Both the position numbers and the translations under genes were made by a program. 64,000 bases of DNA from Bradyrhizobium barranii subsp. apii (GTDB taxonomy: Bacteria > Pseudomonadota > Alphaproteobacteria > Rhizobiales > Xanthobacteraceae): positions 62,001-126,000 of the forward strand of contig NZ_CP096256.1 in NCBI RefSeq assembly GCF_011516635.5. Reading direction: 5' to 3'. Under the pieces are notes generated by a model. The model worked only from the letters and a program-made list of their open reading frames with translations, ran no database searches and was not told where the DNA came from. Shown one piece after another: positions 42,148 to 58,057 of the stretch. How positions within the stretch are numbered: position 1 is the stretch's first letter; every line of letters begins with the position of its first letter.

Positions 42148-42671
42148 TTGACGGCGGGACAAGCAGGCGTGCTCCGCGAAGCCGTGGCCGCCCGCAGGAA
42201 CATCCTGGTGGCCGGCGGCGCCTCGACCGGCAAGACCACCCTGACGAACGCATTGCTGGCCGAGATCGCCGGCACCGCCGATCGCGTGGTCCTAATCGAG
42301 GATACGTGTGAGCTGCAATGCCGCGCGCGGAACCCGGTCGCGCTGCGCACCAAGGACGGCGTTGCGTCGCGTCCCTGTCTGATCTGGTCCGCTCGTCCCT
42401 GCGCCTCAACCGAATTCAAATTGGCGAAGTCCGCAGCAGCGAAGCCTTGGAGCTGCTCAAAGCCTGGGGCACGGGGCATCCCGGCGGGACCGGAATGATT
42501 CACGCCGGCACGGCGCTGGGCGTGCTTCGCCGCCTCGAGCAGCTCATCCAGGAAGCCCTCCTCACCGTTCTCAAAGCGCTGATCGCCGAGACCATCGATC
42601 TCGTCGCGGTGCTGCGCGGCCGCGCCTCACTGACTATTTTCTCGAACCGGAGCGGGCATCAATCCACGTGA
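42148..42671 (+). pseudogene. trbB: trbB (conjugal transfer ATPase) remnant
   Basis: The first frame gives TAGQAGVLREAVAARRNILV, Walker A GGASTGKTTLTNALLAEIAG, DRVVLIEDTCELQ and VALRTKDGVAS. After a frameshift near 42365 the protein continues as SDLVRSSLRLNRIQIGEVRS SEALELLKAWGTGHPGGTG, IHAGTALGVLRRLEQLIQEA and IAETIDLVAVLRG. These are the TrbB blocks of IncP-like type IV secretion. The N-terminal third and the normal C-terminus are missing and no other trb gene follows, so conjugation from this locus is lost. Confidence 0.85.
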
Positions 42672-43348
42672 TAGCCGAGCTGCGGGGCGACCAGTTCAGA
42701 ATGCCCGCCATGGAGCCGCTAGATCGAAGGAAGATATTTTCGGCTGCCGAAACTTCGCAACGGTTGATCGGCGCGACCTACAACATCCGCTGAAACAGGA
42801 GCTGGGAATGGACAAGGTCGTGCATTACGTAGTCAGCCGACTTCCGGTGATCGGCGCCGACCCGGCGGTGATCAACTACAATCGGATTGATCGCCTTCGT
42901 TTCGCCCCTCAGGCGGGCGCATGACGCATCCTGAGGATATTCGCGACCTGCTCTTACGGTTCACAGGCCCCGACGCTAACGCAGACGCTTGCGCGAATCG
43001 AGAGCGCGATGCGCGGGGTGGAGGCGAAGGATTGCGAAAGCTTTTTCGAAGGCGTGGGAGGAAGCCTTGGCCGCGGCCGCCGAGATGAAGCGCCTGGCCG
43101 GGTAGATCAATGGACCATCCATGGCTCGGCATCCTGCTTTGCCTTCCGCACATCCTCGAACCGGGCGACTGGGTCGAATATCGCTCGGCGCCGGCAATAC
43201 TGGGCGCGATTTCGACCTGGAGACCAACCTGCCGGTCGCCGAGCTCAAAAATTCATTCGATGGCAGGGCGGCGCGGAGTCGATCCGTGAGATCCCGTGTT
43301 CAAGGATTAGCTGCTGACGTTGCTGCCGCCAGGGTAATCCACGAGCGC
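42672..43348. other. Degenerate interval between trbB and the export locus
   Basis: Short plus-strand fragments such as MDKVVHYVVSRLPVIGADPA (42808) with AGGAG upstream and LARIESAMRGVEAKDCESFF can be read, each closed by early stops or frame changes. I cannot assign them. It is probably a mixture of decayed genes. Confidence 0.4.
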
Positions 43349-45505
43349 TTAACTGAATCCGGTCTGCGCCCGCCACAAGCGAGCGTAAGCGCCTTCAGCC
43401 GTCAGCAGATCAGCATGCCTTCCCTCCGCAACAACACGTCCCTTATCCAACACGACGATCTTATCGGCTCCGCAAATCGTGTTGAGTCGATGAGAGATAA
43501 CCACGATGATCTTGCCGGCCAGACGCAGTTCCTCAATCGCCCGTATGACAAATGCCTCGGCGACGGAGTCGAGAGAGGCGGTCGCCTCGTCGAGGATTAA
43601 GACCTCTGGATCGCGGTACAAAGCTCGAGCCAACGCTAGGCGCTGCTTCTCTCCGCCCGAAGGGCGTACGCCGTTCTCGCCCAGATAGGCCTGGTAGCCA
43701 CCTGGCCAGCGCTCGATCACGTCACGCAGACCGATTTGTTCGCAGATGTGCACTATCTTCCCGGTGTTCGGTTCGAACTCGCCAAGCGCGATGTTCTCGA
43801 TGACTGAGGCCGAGAACACGTCCACGGATTGCGGTACCGCGGCAACAATCTTGCGCAGGGATTCAGCCGAGAGGTCTTGGAGGTTATAGGAGCCGATGCG
43901 GATGCGTCCACCCTCAAGCGGGTACACATTTTGCAGCAAGGCAGCAAGCGAACTCTTGCCCGAGCCGCTTTCTCCGACCACAGCCGTGATCTCCCCTCGC
44001 CGGAAGCTGACGCTGAAATCCTTGAAAAGCTCCGGCTGGGCGCCATGGCGGAACGTGACGTTCTCCAGATGAATATCGCCAACGTCCGACGTGGTGGCAT
44101 TAATGCCGCCGCTGCCTGCTGGATCAAGGTCGAATATCTCGAACAGGCGATCCGCCGCGATAATGGCATCCTGAACAATCCTGTTGGCGTGAATTAGGCT
44201 TGTAACCGGGCCGGTGATATGGCCGAGCAGCGCATAGCAGGACAGTAACTCGCCGGGTGTAATGGTCTGATCGAGGGCGAGCGTTGCACCGAACCACATC
44301 AGCACGATGGTAAAAAGGGTCGAGAGGAAGATCGATGCATTGTCTCCGACGATTGAGATGAGGCCGGACCTGTAGATGGAGTGCAGGGTCTTAACAAAGC
44401 GAGTCTCAAACTTCAGGCCGGCATAGCTCTCTATTCCGAAAGCTTTGATCGTGGAGATGGTTCCGAGTGATTCTACCACCTGCGCCTCCAGATCTGCCGC
44501 ATTCTCCATAATTGCGCGCTCGCGCTTGCTATTCAGCCGGTTCATGGTCCAATAAACTAAGAGGTATACTGGGACGGAGCCCGCCACTACCAAAGCGATT
44601 TTCCATGAGTAGACGAACATCAGCCCAAAGGAGAACAGGATCACCAGCACATCAACAAATAAGGTGATCGAGACGTCGTTCAGAAAGCTTCGGATCTTGA
44701 CCGCGTCGTTCATGCGGGAGATGATTTCTCCTGTACGCATGCCATCAAAAAACTTCTGGGGCAGGCTTAGGACGTGATTGTAGTAGCCTAGGATCAAGTG
44801 GAGATCGATCTTTTGCCCCGTTTGCAGGACGAGCCGGTTTCGCAGGAAATTGATCAGGGTCTGCGGCACAAGGATCAGCAGCATCACGACGCTCATGAGA
44901 TTGAGCAAATTGCGGTTTCCTGCTGTGATAACATGATCGACAATCTTTTGGATGTAGATGGTCGTCGAGAGGCCGAGGAGGGTCGTTATCAGTGCGCCGA
45001 CGAGGGCCTGCGTTAGTGCGGCTTGGTGGGGCGCAACCAGTCGGGCAAAGCGGAGAAGGGGGGAGGTGGTCTCGTCGCGGCGCTTGAAGTTGTCTGCCGG
45101 GACCATGAGCAACAGGACACCAGTCCATTGCGTCTTGAATTCCTCGTGAGACAGCTTGCGGATCTCTCCATACGCTGGGTCCATGATGGTGACCCACCTC
45201 CGGTCGATCGCTTGAACGACTACGAAGTGGTGCAGGACCTCCTTTACCACCACATGCGCGATGGCGGGCTTGGGAATCTTGTGCAAGCTGTCGAAGCCAC
45301 CTTTGACGCCCTTCGCAATGAAACCGAGCTTTTGAGCCGCTTGGAGGAGACCCGACACGCTGGTCCCGGAGCGGTCGGCCGAGGCAAACTGACGGATCAG
45401 CGACAGTGGCAACTTGCAGCCATAGAAGGCGCCCACGGAAGCAAGACTAGCAACCCCGCAATCCGTGATGTCGCGCTGCTTGAACTTGGGGATTCGACTC
45501 GACAT
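43349..45505 (-). CDS. C39-peptidase ABC transporter for double-glycine peptides
   Basis: 718 residues, full length for a peptidase-containing ABC transporter. The C39 peptidase (1-130) has Gln10, Cys16 (KQRDITDCGVAS), His93 (VLHHFVVV) and Asp109 (TIMDPAYGE). The membrane domain (about 155-440) carries hydrophobic helices such as LTQALVGALITTLLGLSTTI. The ATPase has Walker A GESGSGKSS, signature PSGGEKQRLALARAL and Walker B VLILDEATASLD. It cleaves leaders after GG and exports the peptide. It lies directly downstream of the HlyD-type gene (30-base gap) and two candidate substrates, so the locus makes an exported peptide, probably a bacteriocin. Confidence 0.93.
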   Translation of the reverse strand: MSSRIPKFKQRDITDCGVASLASVGAFYGCKLPLSLIRQFASADRSGTSVSGLLQAAQKLGFIAKGVKGGFDSLHKIPKPAIAHVVVKEVLHHFVVVQAIDRRWVTIMDPAYGEIRKLSHEEFKTQWTGVLLLMVPADNFKRRDETTSPLLRFARLVAPHQAALTQALVGALITTLLGLSTTIYIQKIVDHVITAGNRNLLNLMSVVMLLILVPQTLINFLRNRLVLQTGQKIDLHLILGYYNHVLSLPQKFFDGMRTGEIISRMNDAVKIRSFLNDVSITLFVDVLVILFSFGLMFVYSWKIALVVAGSVPVYLLVYWTMNRLNSKRERAIMENAADLEAQVVESLGTISTIKAFGIESYAGLKFETRFVKTLHSIYRSGLISIVGDNASIFLSTLFTIVLMWFGATLALDQTITPGELLSCYALLGHITGPVTSLIHANRIVQDAIIAADRLFEIFDLDPAGSGGINATTSDVGDIHLENVTFRHGAQPELFKDFSVSFRRGEITAVVGESGSGKSSLAALLQNVYPLEGGRIRIGSYNLQDLSAESLRKIVAAVPQSVDVFSASVIENIALGEFEPNTGKIVHICEQIGLRDVIERWPGGYQAYLGENGVRPSGGEKQRLALARALYRDPEVLILDEATASLDSVAEAFVIRAIEELRLAGKIIVVISHRLNTICGADKIVVLDKGRVVAEGRHADLLTAEGAYARLWRAQTGFS

Positions 45506-45535
45506 GGCGGCCCACTGGCCCCTTAGAAAATTTAA

Positions 45536-46699
45536 CTAACGAGGTGACAGGAGCGGGTTAAGCCAATCATCGATCTCGTTGTAGAGTAGTTGCAGGAGTG
45601 TGCGCTTCGCCACGAGAAAGCGGCCGCGCACGGTCATGCCCTTCTTCAAATGACCGATTATCCCGTTTGTGAGCTCAAGATAATTTCGGGAGAGCGCGCA
45701 GCGGACCTTGAACACAGGGTTCTTGTCACGCAGGGTGAAGTCCTGCGCCACGTCTAGCACTGTCGCGTCGATCATACCCCATTGATTGTAGTTGAAAGCA
45801 TCGACCTGGAGCCGCACCGGCTGGCCCGGCCTTACGAAACCGATGTCTTTGGACGAAACGTAGATTTCTGCCACCAGTTCGCGGTCGGGCGAGATCCAGC
45901 CGACAGTTTGCCCCGCCTGGACGTAGCTTCCGGGCATAAGGCCGGCGAATTGCTCGATAGCCCCTGACACGGGGGCACGGATGATAGTCAGATCACGTTC
46001 GTTCTCAAGCTGATGCAAGTTGGCTGTTAGTTCTCTCAGGCGCAGATTAGTGTCGAAGAGCTGCTGGTTCCATTCGGCGGATTTGCTCCGGGCGAGGATC
46101 TCGCCTCTCGCCTCAAGGCTCTGGAGAGCGAAAGCCTTTTCCTCAATTGACTTCGCGGGCGCGGCAGCAACCGAGACGAGACGCTGAGCACGCTCGAGTT
46201 CTGCGGCGGCATTCCTGCGGGCATATCGGTTCTCCCGCAACAAGTTGAGAAAATGCAGCCACTCGGCCCTGGCGGACTCGGTCCGCAGGGGGATGGGCGC
46301 GTCCGCCTGCGCACCGAAAGAGATCATGGTCTGAAGATCAGTGGTGCGATCGTTCTTCGCACGAATTTCGCCAGAGAGCACACTGATCTTCTCTTGAATG
46401 CCCTTATCGTCAAGGGCGAGGATTTCTCCGCCTTCTGCAACAATATCGTTCTCAACTGCGAGTACACGTGAGATGCGCCCGGAGGTGGGCGCGATCACAG
46501 GAGTCTTCTCGACGGTAGGACGAATCGCACCAGCACTTTGAACTGACAGCGTGACGGTTATGACTGGCAGCGACAGCAACGCCGCAGCGACCGAAGACAC
46601 GATGATCTTATAGATCGCCAAAGATCGTCCTGTTTCTCGCGACAGGATGCTCTCTGCAGTGAAGTTGATCATTTCAGGAGGGAGCAGGATATTGGTCAT
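45536..46699 (-). CDS. HlyD-family membrane fusion protein
   Basis: 387 residues. One N-terminal membrane anchor (IIVSSVAAALLSLPVITVTL, about 31-50), then a biotinyl-lipoyl-like half (IAPTSGRISRVLAVENDIVA EGGEI), a long coiled-coil hairpin (about 100-240) and the second lipoyl half (IIRAPVSGAIEQFAGLMPG), ending in a beta-barrel region. Such proteins link an inner-membrane exporter to the outer membrane in type I secretion. It precedes the C39 transporter in the same direction. No TolC-like gene is in the window; a chromosomal one may serve. Confidence 0.88.
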   Translation of the reverse strand: MTNILLPPEMINFTAESILSRETGRSLAIYKIIVSSVAAALLSLPVITVTLSVQSAGAIRPTVEKTPVIAPTSGRISRVLAVENDIVAEGGEILALDDKGIQEKISVLSGEIRAKNDRTTDLQTMISFGAQADAPIPLRTESARAEWLHFLNLLRENRYARRNAAAELERAQRLVSVAAAPAKSIEEKAFALQSLEARGEILARSKSAEWNQQLFDTNLRLRELTANLHQLENERDLTIIRAPVSGAIEQFAGLMPGSYVQAGQTVGWISPDRELVAEIYVSSKDIGFVRPGQPVRLQVDAFNYNQWGMIDATVLDVAQDFTLRDKNPVFKVRCALSRNYLELTNGIIGHLKKGMTVRGRFLVAKRTLLQLLYNEIDDWLNPLLSPR

Positions 46700-46831
46700 T
46701 GCAGACGTATATTCCTATCGACGATTGGCTGCCTCCATTGAAACTCTGATCGAGTGGGGCTGGTCGCTGCTTAAGTGGTGCACCGACCAGCGCCGCGCTC
46801 TGATTGCGGTTATAAGGCTTTGGCCATCTCA

Positions 46832-47038
46832 TTAAGGATGGCGACCACCGCGCCCGCGAATGATTCCAACTCCAATTATTGCACCGAGCGCCAGTGTCGC
46901 AACGTTAACCACTGTTTGAACGACCCTATCGAAGATCTTCCAGAACGAGCCTCCCAAAGTTGCCGCTGCTTCTTCTGGGGATAATTCGGTTACGCCGTAG
47001 GCTAGCAGGTCGATTTTCATCGTTGCTCGTTTTTCCAT
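46832..47038 (-). CDS. Double-glycine precursor peptide 1 (bacteriocin-like)
   Basis: 68 residues from ATG 47038 with AAAGGAG five bases upstream. The leader, 30 residues, ends YGVTELSPEEAAATLGG, a canonical C39 leader with conserved acidic and hydrophobic spacing. The 38-residue core begins SFWKIFDRVVQTVVNVATLA, continues with the Gly-rich hydrophobic LGAIIGVGIIRGRGG, and ends cationic RHP. This is the profile of an unmodified membrane-active class II microcin/bacteriocin. It sits 133 bases upstream of the HlyD gene in the same direction. No cysteines, so no disulfides. Activity is inferred only. Confidence 0.75.
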   Translation of the reverse strand: MEKRATMKIDLLAYGVTELSPEEAAATLGGSFWKIFDRVVQTVVNVATLALGAIIGVGIIRGRGGRHP

Positions 47039-47269
47039 GATTGCTCCTTTCTGTTGTCGATAAACGATGCGCGTCAGCGCCGCCGACTCGCAAGCAGATG
47101 GACATCAAGAATCGTGCCAACTGCTCTGAGAAAGCGGAAATCTTTTCCATGCTGCTCGAAGGAGCATCGCCATGTCTGACGCGCGACAATGTAGGTTGTT
47201 CGCCGCTGAAGGAGTTCGTGGCCGACTTCACCCTGGAGAACCGGTTCCTAAATAGCTTCTAGGATGATG

Positions 47270-47895
47270 GAGGAGTACGAGACATGAGATATCCTGCATC
47301 CGAGATAGCGTGACCGTCGGCTTTGAACGCCGTACTAGCTAGATGTGTCCTCGATGCGCCGCCGGAACTTGGTAGGCAGTCGATCTAAATCAACAGTGTT
47401 GTTGAGTTGACGCTCTCGATCTCTCGCCGAAGCCCGCGTGAAAAGCACGGCCCCGGTTCAGCAGTTGCTACTTCCGGGCGCAGGGCCACTTCGGTCGTCA
47501 TTGCCTCCCGCGCCGTCTCCAGCGCGATCTTTGCGTTCAGTGTAGGGTCGATCTGCGTCTCGTCTTGGTCGTCATCATACCCCGTCTACCATTCGAATGA
47601 GGGCGTCGGCCGTTGTAAAACTCGAGTGCTTGGCTGATACTATGTCGCGCCTCGTCAACACTTCGTAGGCTGAAGGACAATGCCGCCAAGGGCGGGTCGC
47701 GAGTTGGATCACCCAGCAACGACCGCCCTTGACCAAGCGCACGGTTCGCGCACGCGAACGGATGCCGGCGGCCAGGGCCGTGGACATGATAGACAACGCC
47801 GACGCGCTGATCATGCCTACGGCAATTTAGCAAACACTGTGCCGGCGTCTGAAGTCGTCACTTTCCAACTAAGTGTTCCGCTCTGCTCGTCCACT
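47270..47895 (-). mobile_element. IS3-family transposase relic
   Basis: About 47537-47833 on the minus strand encodes pieces of the OrfB C-terminus in shifted frames; the clearest is SVDEARHSISQALEFYNGRRPHS, followed by the usual downstream tail in broken form. No catalytic core or ends remain. It lies between the two precursor genes and may have split their transcript. The rest of the interval shows no gene. Confidence 0.6.
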
Positions 47896-48069
47896 TCACC
47901 GTTTTGGTTTTAGAATCGAATCCCGGGCGAAAGTGGCTTCCACCAAGGGGGGATGCTGGCCACGCAAAAGCAGTTTCTCAGCCTGTTCGCGAGAGAACGA
48001 ACCTCCCGACGTTGCGGCTGCTTCTTGAGGAGCTAAGCTGCTTACACCGTACGCGGACATGTCAGTCAT
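47896..48069 (-). CDS. Double-glycine precursor peptide 2, variant cleavage site
   Basis: 57 residues from ATG 48069 (GGAG eight bases upstream); the open frame extends to 48153 without better signals. The leader reads YGVSSLAPQEAAATSGG, clearly homologous to precursor 1 (YGVTELSPEEAAATLGG), but with Ser at the position two before GG where Leu is normal. The core, SFSREQAEKLLLRGQHPPLV followed by EATFARDSILKPKR, is hydrophilic and unlike core 1. It could be a second peptide, an immunity or signalling peptide, or a decaying paralogue. Shared leader plus SF start suggests export by the same C39 transporter. Confidence 0.6.
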   Translation of the reverse strand: MTDMSAYGVSSLAPQEAAATSGGSFSREQAEKLLLRGQHPPLVEATFARDSILKPKR

Positions 48070-48510
48070 TATTGTCTCCATCGAAGTGACAAGTCGGTGG
48101 TGCTGGTCGTCAGCTGTCGGCCAGCAAGGACCAACAGTCAAGGACCGTGCCAACTCACCCGTAATGAGCCCCCATGCTTGAGGGTCGGCGCCGGACCATC
48201 TGGCACAACCCGCTTGCCGTGGGCGGGCCCGTCACCTCAGCGGCGAACATGGGTCACCGTCACCGCGGATCACGGCCTAGTGGGCGCTACCGCATGCGTC
48301 CATCTCCACCAGCAGAACTTCGCTGCGCCGCTCGTCTGCTTGAACACTGGCGGTCCTTCGGCATCCGGCCCCGTGAACCTGGAAAGCATGCTTTCTCCGC
48401 GTCCTTGTAGGATTGGCAGCACCGAGCGTGGTGCCTATCTCTTGATGTTCTCACTCGATGACGAAAATCCTTGTGAGGCATTCTGACCAGCAAGGGTGAT
48501 CCTCAAGCAA
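48070..48510. other. No supported gene
   Basis: The interval upstream of precursor 2 up to the IS1380 target holds only unsupported open frames. A promoter for the peptide/export locus is expected near 48080-48130, but no clear -35/-10 pair was found. Confidence 0.4.
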
Positions 48511-48514
48511 TTAG

Positions 48515-50146
48515 CCCGCCCTATTCGTGAGAGCGCGGTATTTTGGTCCGACTGGTGCATCCGCACACCTCCGCTGACGAGGCGCACAGGATTGCCTTCG
48601 GCTTTTCACCGCCTGACGACCGGTACTTTGCAACGCGCTTGAGGGATGGGTTGGGTGAACGCGGGCGGACGCCCCACCGGTCAAGGACCGAGCGGCAGCA
48701 GCGCGCCGGGCAAGCTGCGGATCAGGTCGGCTTCGGGACATGCCGCGGCGAACGCAAGGCGAATGCGGCTCTTGGTCTCGACAACCCGGGCGGCGATTTT
48801 CAAGAGCCGAAGACGCAGCGTCGCGAACTCGGCAGTGGCCAATTCCCGGACTTTGGGAATGGCGTCGCGCACGGTCAGCATCAGCCAATAAGCGGCGGTA
48901 TGGAGAACGAGGCGGACTTGATTGGCGAGCGCCGAACGGCAACTGGTGCGATCGGAGGCGAGCTGCGTCTTATGCAGCTTGATCAGATTCTCGGCTTGGC
49001 CGCGCGCGCAATACAGGCTGTCGTAGATCCACTCGGCCGAGCCGACATCGAGGCTGGTGACGACGAAGCGGATGTCGAGGCCGAGCATCGTCGCCTCAAT
49101 ACGGGCGACGGTGCGCCGTTCGCGATCCCAGGACTTTGCCTTGTGGCGCGTCTCGGTATAGCCGCGCAGAACAGCTAGGTTCTCGATGGCGCGTCGGGTG
49201 CGGATATCGTCGGCGACCTCGTCGACTTTTCTGGCGAGCGGCCTGGTACCGGACAGACCGAAGATGTAGTCGATGCCGTTGTTCTCGCACCACGTCATCG
49301 CCTCCGGCCGAGCATAGTGCCCGTCGCCACGGAACGTAATTCGCGTCTTGTGCCATCGCGTGCGGATGTGCCGCACCAGGCGGCGCAGATGGGCACGCAC
49401 CTCGACCCCGCCAGGCGTCTTGCCGGGCCGCAGCACGACCGCCACGGGCCGGCTCTTCTCCGTGTCGTAGACGTGGATCGGCAGGAAGCAGCGTTCGTCA
49501 TAATGAGCGTTGAACAGCGAGAGTTGCTGATGGCCGTGGACGACATCGCAGGTGTCGTCAATGTCGAGCGTGACGGATGCAGGCTCGCACGGATAGCTAT
49601 CCATCCATGCATCGACCAGGGTGTAGGTCAGGCGGATCACGTCGCGCAGGCGGGGAGCATTCTCCAGCCGCGACAGCGTCGGTTGGGAACACAGATCGCG
49701 ACCGCTGTCTGGTAGCCGTCCACAGGCCAGCTTGAATGCGGGATCGGACCGCAGATGATCGAGGTCATCGGCGTCCTCGTAGCCGCAGCAGATCGCGAAC
49801 ATGCGAGCGCGAAACATATCGACAAGGCTGTGCACGACCCGCGTCGGATCGCGCCGATCCGGGAACACCCGGGCCAAATTGTTGGCCAAACCGAGACGTC
49901 GCTCGGCCATCGCAAGAAGCATCACGCCCCCGTTCGAGGTCAGCCGACCGCCATCGAAGGCAGCTGTGACTTTCTTGGCGTGAACGGCTGGAAACGAGAA
50001 GGGTAGACTCGTATCATCGGTCATGGCGGGCGTGGCGCTCGCGGTGGAAGGTGATGGGGTTGGCTTCGCAACCGAATCCTACGCTTCATCAGCGCTTTAC
50101 ACCACGCTCGCCAGCCTCTCAGGCGCCCTCTGACGAATAAGACGGG
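48515..50146 (-). mobile_element. IS1380-family element, copy 2
   Basis: 1632 bp, same ends as copy 1, flanked by TTAG (48511-48514; 50147-50150). The distinct duplication shows independent transposition, not segmental duplication. Confidence 0.92.
48681..50024 (-). CDS. IS1380-family transposase, copy 2
   Basis: 447 residues, intact, with the same catalytic blocks as copy 1 (TLDIDDTCDVVHGHQQL, ITFRGDGHYARPEAM, YCARGQAENLIKLHKTQL). Differences visible between copies include TSLPF for TILPF at the N-terminus, LPDSGRD for LPDTGRD, YPCEPAS for YPREPAS, RWHKTRI for RWHNTRI and ENNGIDY for ETNGIDY. The enzyme cuts and pastes with 4-base duplications. It lies upstream of the NRPS operon, oriented away from it. 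Confidence 0.92.
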   Translation of the reverse strand: MTDDTSLPFSFPAVHAKKVTAAFDGGRLTSNGGVMLLAMAERRLGLANNLARVFPDRRDPTRVVHSLVDMFRARMFAICCGYEDADDLDHLRSDPAFKLACGRLPDSGRDLCSQPTLSRLENAPRLRDVIRLTYTLVDAWMDSYPCEPASVTLDIDDTCDVVHGHQQLSLFNAHYDERCFLPIHVYDTEKSRPVAVVLRPGKTPGGVEVRAHLRRLVRHIRTRWHKTRITFRGDGHYARPEAMTWCENNGIDYIFGLSGTRPLARKVDEVADDIRTRRAIENLAVLRGYTETRHKAKSWDRERRTVARIEATMLGLDIRFVVTSLDVGSAEWIYDSLYCARGQAENLIKLHKTQLASDRTSCRSALANQVRLVLHTAAYWLMLTVRDAIPKVRELATAEFATLRLRLLKIAARVVETKSRIRLAFAAACPEADLIRSLPGALLPLGP

Positions 50147-50239
50147 TTAGTCTTCTCGGCGATCCTCGCCATTGACGGTGCGTGCTTTGTGTTGGGCCGT
50201 GTCTGGTCCAAGACGTCGCTGTCCCAGGCCCGACAGTAA

Positions 50240-51175
50240 GTGTCTGTTCCAAAACATGTTGAGTCGAATGAATCGGTTGTGATTCAAGGTGAGCGGCCTG
50301 ATTCGATGGGGACGCGCCGCCAATGTGGACTACCGAGAACCGTGCACGCTACGACCGCAGCCGCCTGCGCTATCCGAGCGACTTGACCGACGAGGAGTGG
50401 GCGCTGATCGCGCCTCGCATCCCGCCGGCCAAGCGCGGCGGCAACAAGCGTACGGTGGACCTGCGCGAGATTGCCAACGGGCTGATGTACATCCTGAGCA
50501 CAGGTTGCCAGTGGCGCGCGATCCCCAAGGACCTGCCGCCGCGCTCGACGCTGTATGGCTACTTCGATCTGTGGAGCTGGAACGGCACGCTCGATAAAAT
50601 TCATCACGCCCTCTATGTCGAATGTCGCGAAAGGGCCGAGCGCGAGGCTTCTCCCACCGCCGCCATCATCGATAGCCAGAGCGTGAAAAGCGCTGAAAAA
50701 GGGGGCCTCATGATCTCCATGGCTACGACGCGGGCAAGAAGATCAAGGGCAAGAAGCGGCACATTCTCGTCGACACGCAAGGCCTCTTGATGCACGCCAT
50801 CGTGCATGCGGCGGACATCCAGGATCGCGACGGCGGCGTGCTCCTGATGGCAACGTTGTTCGGCCTCTATCCCTTTCTTCTGAAGCTCTACGCCGACGGC
50901 GGATATCAAGGGCCACATTTCCAGAAGGGGCTGCGTAGCGCTCTGAAGCGCGTGAACCTCGAAATCGTCAAACGCTCCGATCAGGCTCACCGTTTCGTCG
51001 TCTTGCCCAAACGCTGGATCGTCGAGCGTACCTTTGCCTGGCTCGGGCGATGCCGAAGACTGTCCAAAGATTGGGAATGCTTCAATCACAGGGCGCTCGC
51101 CTTTCTCAAGCTGGCCTCCATCCGACTCATGCTGCGAAAGCTATGCAATCCAAGATAATCTTTCCGGACAGACTC
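50240..51175 (+). mobile_element. IS5-family (IS427 group) element, copy 2
   Basis: 936 bp, flanked by TAA (50237-50239; 51176-51178). Essentially identical to copy 1. It reads toward the NRPS operon. Confidence 0.9.
50323..51158 (+). CDS. IS5/IS427 transposase with probable -1 frameshift (copy 2)
   Basis: Same two-frame organisation as copy 1. The slip run AAAAAGGGGG is at 50696-50705; the upstream frame gives AAIIDSQSVKSAEKGG and the downstream frame YADGGYQGPHF and WIVERTFAWLGRC. The translated proteins appear identical to copy 1. Both copies keep the same frameshift, which supports a functional programmed slip. Being 290 bases upstream of the NRPS operon and co-directional, the element could supply read-through transcription to it. 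Confidence 0.85.
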
Positions 51176-51306
51176 TAAGACGGCAGTATTCAGTCAACGC
51201 AGCGATAGGTGCGTTGTTTCTTTAAGAAAAGCCCGCAGAGCGCCATTGGCACGTCGGTTGCTTGAGATGCGCGAGTGATCCCTCACGACCATGATCAAGG
51301 GACCGG

Positions 51307-51447
51307 GTGCCTTATCCTTCGAACAAGTGCATTCAAGAGCTGTTCGAGGTCGAGGTGAGGAAAGCGGCCAACGAAATTTCTATTACTTTGCTCGAACGAG
51401 CATTCGAGCGTGACGAGCTTCAGAAGCTGTTCTCGCTGGGCGCGTAG
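51307..51447 (+). pseudogene. Deletion scar of an upstream NRPS gene
   Basis: The frame reads RVPYPSNKCIQELFEVEVRK A, the start of an adenylation domain (compare APYPADKCIQELFEAQVRKA in the intact genes), and jumps straight to NEISITLLERAFERDELQKL FSLGA and a stop. That C-terminal piece equals the end of the first intact NRPS (REISITLLERAFERDELQKL LSLGA). Thus an entire A-PCP segment was deleted and a C-terminal linking peptide kept. The stop, AA, ATG junction to the next gene is identical to the one between the two intact genes. It shows that a third synthetase once preceded them. Confidence 0.85.
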
Positions 51448-51449
51448 AA

Positions 51450-58055
<6,606 letters not shown>

Positions 58056-58057
58056 AA

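Noticed and set aside
43349..46699. C39 transporter as the exporter of the NRPS product
   Set aside because: C39 peptidases act on double-glycine leaders, and two leader peptides lie in the same locus; the NRPS operon is separated from it by two insertion sequences.
28989..50146. IS1380 copies as a composite transposon
   Set aside because: Each copy has its own internal-side 4-base duplication, showing independent insertions.
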